DNA from: Candidatus Altimarinota bacterium
GTDB taxonomy: Bacteria > Patescibacteriota > Gracilibacteria > BD1-5 > UBA6164
Direction of reading: 5' to 3'
Length of the DNA stretch: 64,000 nt
NCBI GenBank assembly: GCA_013350285.1
Contig: JAAXWG010000001.1
Location: 62,001-126,000 of the forward strand
In this document: one piece after another, positions 53,612 to 61,751 of the stretch
How positions within the stretch are numbered: the first letter of the stretch is position 1
Layout of the letters: each line of letters opens with the position of its first letter
Notes under the pieces: generated by a model
The model's input: the letters and a program-made list of their open reading frames with translations, nothing else
What the model was told of the DNA's origin: nothing
The model's database searches: none
Made by a program: the position numbers and the translations under genes

Positions 53612-54196
53612 TTAATTTTTGAGAGTTTCTCCAAGTAACAATAAAAGTTCCCTTATTCAAATATTTTTTTGTGTAGAAATGGGGGTAATCTTTTGTCAGA
53701 AAAAAATCTCTTCACTATGTTCTAGAGATTTTTTTATTTCATTATTTGAAAGCCTATCTACTTTACTCAAAATAATACATTTAGGAAGCTCTAAGTCTTC
53801 CAAAAACTTATACATTGCAATATCTGATTCCTGAGCTCATATTTTGGAATCAATAATCAAAACGACTTGTTTTATTGTAAACTTTCTTTCTTCTAAATAC
53901 CAACTTATAAGTCCATCTATTTTTTCCATTTTTTCTTTTCCCATTTTTGCAAAACCATATCATGGTAAATCTGTAAAATAATATTTATTATTTACAAGAA
54001 AAATATTTGCCCTCCTTGTTTTTCACGGTTTTGAGCTCGTATGCACTAAATCTTTTGTATTAAAAATTGCATTCATCAAGCTTGATTTTCCTACATTTGA
54101 CCTTCCTATAAAAACTATTTCTTTTCTTTCATCAAAAAAAACTTTTTCATCAATCGTGTCAACTGATTTATAAAATTTTACTTCTTTTATTTTCAT
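53612..54196 (-). CDS. engB: Ribosome biogenesis GTP-binding protein EngB (YsxC/YihA)
   Basis: A 194-residue GTPase needed for 50S assembly. G1 is FIGRSNVGKSSLMNAIF, followed by SSKPGKTRRANIF (switch I region). G3 is FTDLPGYGFAKMGKEK, and G4 is ILSKVDRLSNNEI. G5 (TPISTQKNIGI) is near the C-terminus. All are as in EngB. Length is typical. The ATG gives MKIKEVKFYKSVD. It is divergent from the membrane protein at 54269 and convergent with dnaN. Confidence 0.95.
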
Positions 54197-54268
54197 TTTT
54201 TTAAAATTTGTTTAATTTTTAAATATACGGTATAATACATATAATTAATTTAAAATAAACTTTTATTT

Positions 54269-55441
54269 ATGAAATACGAAAATGAACTCAATAAAAAAGT
54301 AATTGCAAATGCTCAATCAAGTTACTTTATGCCCATTGTAAGTATTGCATTTCTTTTTTCTTGAGATACAAATATCAATCACCCCTTTGTAAGATGACAT
54401 GTAAAAACAGCAAGCTTTATACATTTACTATTTCTTATCGTTTATCTCATTTTTATTCAATTTGCATTTATGGTACACTTCTCATTTCTTTCTTATAGAC
54501 TCAATTATATATTTGCAAGTATGTTTTTTCTTTTTCTTTTTTGAGCCTTGATTTTTGCTTCTGAAAAAGCTCATAAATGAGAGATTTTTTGAATTTGAGA
54601 TATGATAAAAATATCTTCTTGAGAAAAATGATTTATTTCTTGAGAAAAAAAAGAAAACCTCAATGAAGAAGATAAATTAACTCTTATACTTTCCTCTATT
54701 CCTCTCATTTGAATATTTATTTATGGAAAAAATTACAAAGATTCAACTATTGAAAATATTTCTAAATTCAATATTTTTGTAAGTTTTTTTATTTCTCTTA
54801 TTTATGTTTCTGGGAATAAAGAAGTAGCAAATATTTTTTTCCTCTTTTATATAATTTTTATTGTTTTTTCTTCTATTATGATTATGGCACAATGAGAAAT
54901 GATAACTATAAATATGAGAAAAATATTTCATCCTTTTGCACTATATAATTTTTTAAAAGATATATTTTCATACCTAAAAACTTATTTTTGAAAAGAAAAA
55001 TTTAAAGATTTTTCAAGTCTCAGAAATGAAAAAGAAGAAAAAAGAAAGATTGAAGAAGAAAGAGAAATCAATTTACTTCAAGATTTAAAAAATTTTCCTT
55101 TTAATGAAAAATTAATATATTTTCCTGTTTTTAATCTCCTACTTTTAGGAAAATTACACACAAAAAAATATTTTCATATAGTAAATGCTTTATGAATTTC
55201 TCTTGTAATTCTCTTTTCTTGGTTAATTTTATGAATAGAAAATGTTTATCAACTCCTTCTTGTTTTTCCACTTTTTTATGGAATTGCTTTTTTAGAAACA
55301 AAAGAAAACTACAAACTTGCTTTCTTTTTTGATATCTGAAAAATTATTATAAATCTTTTTTGAAAAATAAAATGAATGTTTAGAAAAGCAAAAGAAATAA
55401 AGAAAAAAGAAGAAAATATTTCTCTCAAAGTGGAAAAATAA
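54269..55441 (+). CDS. Multispanning membrane protein, unknown
   Basis: A 390-residue protein with about eight TM segments, in two hydrophobic blocks: residues of about 20-180, and 290-370. A charged cytoplasmic helix of about 60 residues lies between them (FKDFSSLRNEKEEKRKIEEE). The first block resembles DUF4870-type small membrane domains only loosely. TGA glycines are common. It stands alone on the plus strand, and its stop is 18 bases from the aroB stop. No family is assigned. Confidence 0.6.
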
Positions 55442-55458
55442 TTATATAAAATTAGATA

Positions 55459-56568
55459 TTATTGCATAGCTTCCATTATAACTTCTTTATTTACAGAAGT
55501 CACCCATTCTCATCAAAAATCAGACATTCCTCAGATATGTTTTGGTAGTGTAAATCTTATTTCTCACCTAATATTTTTCTTATCTCATATCATTATTTGA
55601 ATTAATTCTTCAATATTTTGTCATTCTGGTATAGTAGTAGGAAGTCATAATTTCTTTAGTAATTTTTCCTGATTATCTAAATCACAATTAGTAAATCCGG
55701 TTTTTAGTAAAGTAGCTACTCTTCCTGCAACTTGCATTCAGATTGCAACACAATATCAGTGAGGAAGAGTATAATTTGATGCCGACTCAACGGCATGTCA
55801 TACGGTATGTCAATAATTTAAAGTTTTTCTTCTTCATTGTTCTTCAGGATCTTGCATAACAACATTTCATTTTATTTTACAGTTTTTTTGAGCAATATAT
55901 GTTTCTCTTTCATTATTTAAATTCCTTGTTGCTATATCTGAAACATTATCAACCAACCAATCAAAAAAGTCTTTATCTCCTAATACTCAATGTTTTACTG
56001 TTTCCGCCATACCATTTCTATAGTGTTCATCAGTTAAAGTATTTAGCCATCAAACATCAACTATAACAGCATTTGGTTGTTTAAATGCTCATATTGCATT
56101 TTTTAAATTTCAAACATCAATTCCAACTTTTCATCAGATAGAAGAATCAGCCTGAGATAAAACAGTTGTAGGTATTTGTATTAATGGAACTCACCTATTA
56201 TGTGTATCAGCAACATATCAAGCCATATCTCATACAACTCATCATCAAAGAGCAATGACTAAACTATCTCTTCAATATCTTTTTTCAAGTAATCAATCTT
56301 GAAGAAAATTATAAGTATCACGATTTTTTGATGGTTCTCCAGCAGAAAATACAAATATTTGATTATTTTGTAATCAAAGTCATTCGATTAATGCTCAAGT
56401 TATTTTTAATTTTTTTACATTACTATCTGTAATTAGAGCTATTCTCCTTTTTGAAAATCATAATATATCAATAATTTTTTTAACATGTTGTCAATTTGCC
56501 TCTCAGTATTTAATAGGGTAAGAAAAATTTTCTCATGGAATAGTAATAATTTTTTGATTAGGATTCAT
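55459..56568 (-). CDS. aroB: 3-dehydroquinate synthase
   Basis: Catalyses the second shikimate-pathway step, DAHP to 3-dehydroquinate, using NAD and a divalent metal. The 369-residue product has FSAGEPSKNRDTYNFL, VIALGGGVVGDMAGYVA, PLIQIPTTVLSQADSSIGGK, GMAETVKHGVLGD, the metal-binding RRKTLNYGHTVGHAVE and the late HGYCVAIGMQ. All active-site Lys, Glu and His residues of these motifs are present. About 34 of its 41 or so glycines are TGA, including all three of the GGG run, among the highest use in the window. It shares a divergent control region with proS. aroA and aroC are 50 kb away. Confidence 0.95.
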
Positions 56569-56598
56569 ATTAAATATAAAAGTTAAATAATAATATTT

Positions 56599-56626
56599 AT
56601 TATTATTTATTTAAAATAAAAGTCAA
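56599..56626 (-). promoter_or_regulatory. Candidate promoter of aroB (TTGACT-16-AATAAT)
   Basis: On the minus strand TTGACT (56621-56626) precedes AATAAT (56599-56604) by 16 bases, 31 bases ahead of the aroB ATG. It is back-to-back with the proS promoter in the 316-base gap. Confidence 0.5.
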
Positions 56627-56655
56627 TACTTTTTATAAAAAACAAAATTCTTAAT

Positions 56656-56683
56656 TTGCAGTTTCTAAAAAAAAGAATATAGT
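56656..56683 (+). promoter_or_regulatory. Candidate promoter of the proS leader (TTGCAG-16-TATAGT)
   Basis: TTGCAG at 56656-56661 and TATAGT at 56678-56683 have the 16-base spacing found at the trpS, dnaK and aroB promoters. Transcription would begin near 56690, about 25 bases before the leader peptide and about 195 bases before proS. Confidence 0.55.
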
Positions 56684-56713
56684 AAGCATACAGTTAAAAA
56701 ATTACAAAAAATT

Positions 56714-56770
56714 ATGCTAAAAGAAATAAAAAAATTCCCCCCTCAAAGCTTTTTATTTCTCAAGTCTTAA
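56714..56770 (+). CDS. Proline-containing leader peptide of proS (18 residues)
   Basis: The short frame from ATG 56714 to TAA 56768-56770 reads MLKEIKKFPPQSFLFLKS. It carries two adjacent proline codons, CCC-CCT, in a six-C run that is conspicuous in a genome this AT-rich. It lies directly upstream of a terminator hairpin and the prolyl-tRNA synthetase gene. This is the layout of ribosome-mediated transcription attenuation, where a ribosome stalled for lack of Pro-tRNA keeps the terminator from forming. That reading is inference; peptide expression is not shown by sequence alone. Confidence 0.6.
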   Translation: MLKEIKKFPPQSFLFLKS

Positions 56771-56795
56771 AAAAAGAAGAGTTTTTTGTATAATC

Positions 56796-56844
56796 AAAAT
56801 CTTTAATTTCTTTTTACTTGAGAGAAGAAATTAAAGATTTTTTT
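56796..56844 (+). terminator. Attenuator hairpin upstream of proS
   Basis: The arms AAAATCTTTAATTTCTT (56796-56812) and 56825-56841 pair perfectly over 17 bp. The loop is 12 bases and a T-run follows. No gene ends upstream on this strand, so the hairpin lies inside the proS leader. The loop holds ACTTGAGA (56816-56823), complementary to TCTCAAGT (56758-56765) in the last codons of the leader peptide. That pairing would compete with the hairpin. Confidence 0.75.
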
Positions 56845-56884
56845 ATTGAGAAGATAGTTTTTATTTATTAAAAAAATAGTTTTT

Positions 56885-58552
56885 ATGATACAACTTTCTA
56901 AATTTCCTTTTAAAACAATGAAATCTACTCCAAATGGAAGTGATAATATTTCCACTGGACTTCTTCTCCAATCTGGAATGATACGACAAGTTATGGCTTG
57001 AGTGTATACTTATACCACCCTTTGACTTCAAGTGCTAAAAAATATAGAAAATATAGTCAGGGAAGAAATGAATAATTATGATTGTTTTGAAACTCTTATG
57101 CCTGCTCTTTCTCCTCGTGATGCTTGGGAAAAAACTTGAAGATGGGATTCAATAGATGTATTTTTTCATATTCCTGTAACAAATGATAAAGAATATTGAC
57201 TCAATTCAACTCATGAAGAAATTATTACTCCTTTGTTATGAGAATTTATTCAATCCTATAAAGATTTACCTGTCTGTGCTTATCAGATACAAAATAAATT
57301 TAGAAATGAAAAAAGAGCAAAATCTTGACTTCTAAGAGGAAGAGAATTTATTATGAAAGATGCTTATAGTTTTCATAGTTCTGATGAAGAATTTAAAGAA
57401 TATTATGAAGGAATGAAAAAAGTATATTTAAAAATTTTTGAAAGACTTTGACTTGGAAATGATATTTATATAGCTCAAGCTGATGGAGGAACTTTTACTG
57501 ATAAATATTCTCATGAATTTCAAGTAAAACTTGAAATAGGAGAAGATCTTATATTTCTTGATCCTCTTTCAAAAGAATGTTTTAATAAAGAAGTTACTCC
57601 CAGTATGATTTCCACTCCAAATAAAAGTGATGCAATACTTCTTGAAAGAGAGGATATCTATGCTCCTTGAGTTATAGGAGTAGAAGCACTTACCAAAACT
57701 CTTGGAGTTCCTGCTCATAAGGCTACAAAAACAATGATGTTTGAAACAAATGATGGTAAATTTATCGTTGCTTCTGTAAGAGGAGATTATGATATAAATA
57801 CCTTAAAACTCCAAAAAATTATTGGATGTAAATGACTCTCTCTTGCACAAGAAGAAAAAATAAAACAAATGACAGGAGCAGAAGTAGGATATGCTGGTAT
57901 TTATAATCTTCCAGCTTCATGAATTGAGCTTTATCTTGATGATTCTCTTGTATGACTTACAAATTTTGAAACAGGAACAAATAAAACATGATATCATAGT
58001 AAAAATGTAAATTTTTGAAAAGATATTCTAGAACCTAAAAAATTTTATGATTTCAAAGAAGCAAAAATTTGAGATAAAAACCCAAATACTTGAGAAATTT
58101 ATGAGGTTTTTAAGTGATGTGAAGTAGGAAATATTTTTCCTCTTGAAACAAAATTTTCTCTTGCTCTCGGAGTAAAATATCTTGATGAAAATAATCAAGA
58201 AAAAATTCCTCTTATGGGATGTTATGGAATAGGAATTTCAAGACTTATGGGAGTTATTGCTGAATATTATATGGATAAAAATGGTATTGCTTGGCCAGAA
58301 AATATTGCTCCTGCTTATTATTATATCATTGTTCTTTGAGAAGAGAATTTACAAAGAGCTTCTTCATATGCAAAAAATCTTGAAAAAGAAGGAAAAAAAG
58401 TAATTTTTGACGATAGGATGGGGAAAAAAATTTGATTTGGTCAAAAAATGGGAGATGCAGAACTTCTTGGAATAAAAAATATTGTCATATTTTCAGACAA
58501 AACAAAAGATACAGAAAAATGATATGAGACAAAGATAAGAGGAGAGAAATAA
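56885..58552 (+). CDS. proS: Prolyl-tRNA synthetase
   Basis: A class IIa synthetase that charges tRNA-Pro. The 555-residue product opens [20 protein letters not shown]. It has motif 2 in [20 protein letters not shown] (the F-R-x-E and G-x-x-R-x-R-E-F elements), then [23 protein letters not shown], and motif 3 [16 protein letters not shown]. The STHEE motif is also present. Length (about 555) fits the bacterial type with an editing-domain insert. The 5' leader of about 195 bases holds a Pro-containing mini-ORF and a terminator hairpin. Control by Pro-tRNA supply is the obvious hypothesis. Confidence 0.96.
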
Positions 58553-58615
58553 TTTTTTGACTTTTAAAATAAATAAAGTATAATAATATTACTTTATCTT
58601 TTAAATATTATAATT

Positions 58616-59056
58616 ATGAAAAGTTTAAAAAATATTTTTGTTGCTTGATTAGCAACAGCAGGAATGCTTACAGGTTCAGGTTGTTGATGACCAAAACCAA
58701 AAGAAACCGATACATTAGTGGTAGAAATAAAAACAAAAGCGGGGGAAATTACTAGTATTACAACTGAAGGTCCTCATTGAGCCCATGAAGTAGGTGATCC
58801 CCTTCACTTAATTCAAGTAACTAATTTTGAAGATTGGGATGGTAATGGTGTTTTTCAACCAAATGATGGAAATCCAAGTGAGAAAATAATAGAAGTGGGT
58901 CCATATAAACCAGGAATTGGAGAAATTTGAGAACCTACGGAAACAACTATAGATGATACAGGGGACTATGTTGAAAAAGGATTTGTCAGTAATAGTGTTA
59001 CAGGAAGAGTTGTAAAAGTATTACCACCAGAAGAAGAAGAAAAAGAAAAAAAATAA
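58616..59056 (+). CDS. Putative lipoprotein, unknown
   Basis: A 146-residue protein. The N-terminal leader MKSLKNIFVAGLATAGMLTG ends in a lipobox (GSGC, then GG), so it is a candidate substrate of LspA. The mature part is Glu/Thr-rich and has a D-W-D-G-N-G-V-F motif that may bind calcium. The tail is EEEEKEKK. No family is recognised. It lies 63 bases after proS and is followed by a palindromic terminator. Confidence 0.65.
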
Positions 59057-59079
59057 TACAAACTTTAAAGTTTGTATTT
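59056..59079 (+). terminator. Intrinsic terminator
   Basis: A perfect 22-base palindrome (ATACAAACTTTAAAGTTTGTAT, arms 11 bp with the centre as loop) begins on the last base of the lipoprotein stop codon and runs into TT. Confidence 0.6.
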
Positions 59080-59160
59080 GAAGAAAAAATAAAAAATGCT
59101 GGTATATGTAATAAAAATAGAATAACAGATGAAGATAAAATAGATGAATATATTAATAAT

Positions 59161-59280
59161 ATGTGTTCTGATTTTTTTGCTAATATAGATGAAAAAATAA
59201 ACGAATTTGTAAAATATTCAAAAATATTTTTGGAAAATATTTTTGGAACTCCTTCATCTACTTCTACCACTGTCAAATAA
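59161..59280 (+). pseudogene. Small open frame, doubtful or decayed gene
   Basis: An open frame with plausible coding character runs from about 59070 to the TAA at 59278-59280. Its only ATG (59161) leaves 39 residues, starting MCSDFFANIDEKINEFVKYS and ending SSTSTTVK. The frame is open for about 30 codons upstream without any ATG, GTG or TTG start. It overlaps the end of the opposite gene by 17 bases. It may be a decayed gene, or one with an unusual start. Confidence 0.25.
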
Positions 59281-61639
59281 ATTTGCTCGTTGAATATTCA
59301 TTATTATTTATTCCATAAAGTTCAAAAAGAGAATTTGTGGTATTAAATTTTATAGGTTGGACTTGTTTTGATATATTTATTCAGTAGTTATATGATGTAA
59401 CAGGAAGTGTAAGTCAAGAATATTTTTGCCCTTTATCAGAACAATTTGTCCCCCAAGAAATGAGGAGATTTGCTTGAGTATGGTAACTACAAGCCATTGT
59501 TCAAGTTGTATTTAAAACTCAATCTCAGAAATCAATACTTGAAGCAAGTTGTGATGCACTTGGAATGTTTTGAGAAGCAATTCAAGGGGAAAGTATAACA
59601 TCATTTCAAGTTGTTCATAATATATCCGTTGTATTTCAAAAAATTATATTATTTCAATAGTATTTATTTCAAGTAGAACTTCAAGAAACTACACTTATTC
59701 ATCAAACATTGTTATATATTTGCATATTATTGAATGTATTATTATCAGAAGAAAAAGTTGAAGTAAATTTAATTCAGGTTGTATTGTTATTATAAATTTG
59801 CATATTATTAAAAATATTATTATTTGAATTGTATGAAAGATTCAATCATCCATCATTATTATTATATATTTGTGCATTATTAATAACATTCTGAGAAGAA
59901 TTACTTAATTCTATTCCAAATCTTGAATTATATATTTCTATATTTTGTACTAAATTTCTATTTGCTCAAGAATCTATCTGTAATCCCCAAGTATTATTAT
60001 ATGATTTTATATTTGAAAGTTTATTATTTCAAGAGCTTGATGAGCTAAAACGAATTCCATTAGCATTACTATAAGTCTCTATGTTTGATAAAATATTATT
60101 TCCTGCATTTCAAAACATAATTCCTGAATCATACACGATAACATTATTTGAAGTCGTATTTCAAGTATTATAAAAATAAAGCCCATAAGAATATGAATTA
60201 TAAATTTTTACATTATTAACCGTACTTGCTATCTGTGCATTATTGGAAGAAGAACGGAAATAAATATTATATCAATATTTATTCGTATTATCTTTATATC
60301 CATCTACACTTATTCAAGAAACAATAATATTTTTTATATCATTTATAAAAAATATTCAAGTATTATACTTAGCACCTCCTCAGCTTAGATTATTTTGGAA
60401 TATTACTCCATCTCTACTTTGTCAAATCAAAGCTATACAATTTCATCAAAATTTTATATGTCCATTAGAGTCTGAAGTTCCAATAATATTATATAATCCA
60501 TTTGGAATTTTATATATTGTATTTGCATTCAAGGACATAGGATTTATATTCTGAGTTCATCAGATAAATGTAGTTGTATCAATTGTAAGATTGCTTAAAT
60601 TACAAGTATTTGTTGACCAATTTTCAGTATATACTCCACTTGTAGCAAAGATTTGTTTTAATTGCTCATCTCACAAAGCATAAATATCACTTTGAAAAGT
60701 TATTGTTTCTGGTTGTGAACTTTGATTAGAAGAAATGATATTTGAATATATTCCTCAAATATTTTTTTGTAAAAAACTTGATATTAAATTAACTGCTCAC
60801 TCTTCATCATTAGTTATATCTATATCAATAATTTCTTTAAAATCTGGTTCTCAAGAAAGTGTCGTATTTGTATAATACTTATCAATATTATCTGCAAAAG
60901 AAAGTTTTCCTGTTTGAGTTCATAATTGATTAACATCTCACTGATAAAGGATAATACTTCTTGTAGGTGAAAAATCAAATCCTCCTGTCATAGTATATCA
61001 AGAATCCTTATATGATGCTGGTAAATTTTGATATCATGAAAAAACAAAAGTTTTATTATTTAAAATATTTTCTATATCAACACTTGTTATCTCACTTGTA
61101 ATTATACTTGGAACTCCAAGAATATAATTTGTTCAAGATACTTCTGTTTTTATAAATTTTCAATTATAATTTCCTTTTACAATAGATTTTGTTTTTCAAT
61201 TATTATCAGCATAAGCCTGAGAATAAAGAATATTTGAAAAGCTTATTAGGTTTCACTCATACATAGCAGCTATTTGAAACTCCTGTTTTGTGTTCGTCAG
61301 AGAATAGGTATATTCATTTCCTGTCAGAGGATCTATTGGTTTTTTACTTAATTCTCTTACATTTGTAAAAACAGAATCTCAAAAAGTTCCCTGATTCCAA
61401 ACTAGACTTCCACTATAAGTTATAGAATATTTATTACTTGGCTCTGGAAATTCTCAAACCATAATATGATAAATTTCAAGTGATTTAATCATACTATTAA
61501 TATCTGAAATCCTTACACTGTCTCTTGCATTTTTCGTATATCATAAAAAGGCTATAAATGATATTGTTCAAAGTATTGCTAAAATTGTTATTACTACTAT
61601 CAATTCTATAAGTGTAAATCCTTTATTTTTTGATTTCAT
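59264..61639 (-). CDS. Prepilin-like leader fused to a parallel beta-helix domain
   Basis: A 791-residue protein. MKSKNKGFTLIELIVVITIL is a type IV prepilin signal: G|FTLIE, Glu5 and a hydrophobic helix. A pilin-like globular part follows (ISDINSMIKSLEIYHIM, CLNPISY-like). From about residue 380 there are repeats of about 25 residues rich in Asn, such as NNVKIYNSYSYGLYFYN and NIETYSNANGIRFSSSS. These are the strand-turn pattern of right-handed beta-helix proteins (NosD/pectate-lyase type). It ends YSTSKFIGQW. This suggests a pilus-tip or surface adhesin, or a polysaccharide-binding or cleaving protein. Confidence 0.82.
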
Positions 61640-61685
61640 AGAAAAATTTTAAATATAAAATTATTTGTAATAGTAATGAAAAAAA

Positions 61686-61716
61686 TAAAAAAACGAAATA
61701 GATTATTTCGTTTTTT
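61686..61716 (-). terminator. Intrinsic terminator
   Basis: A 14-bp stem AAAAAAACGAAATA / TATTTCGTTTTTTT with a three-base loop. It follows the stop of the beta-propeller gene in the minus direction and separates it from the pilin/beta-helix gene. Confidence 0.8.
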
Positions 61717-61751
61717 TATTGACAGCAAATTATTATCTTTTTTAGTGCATT

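Noticed and set aside
54743-54931. Minus-strand Tyr/His-rich frame within the membrane-protein gene
   Set aside because: It is an antisense shadow of a hydrophobic coding stretch, with no ribosome-binding context or conserved pattern.
56690-56844. T-box riboswitch before proS
   Set aside because: The conserved T-box sequence and Stem I features are not visible, while a proline mini-ORF and a competing pairing are. Leader-peptide attenuation explains the region better.
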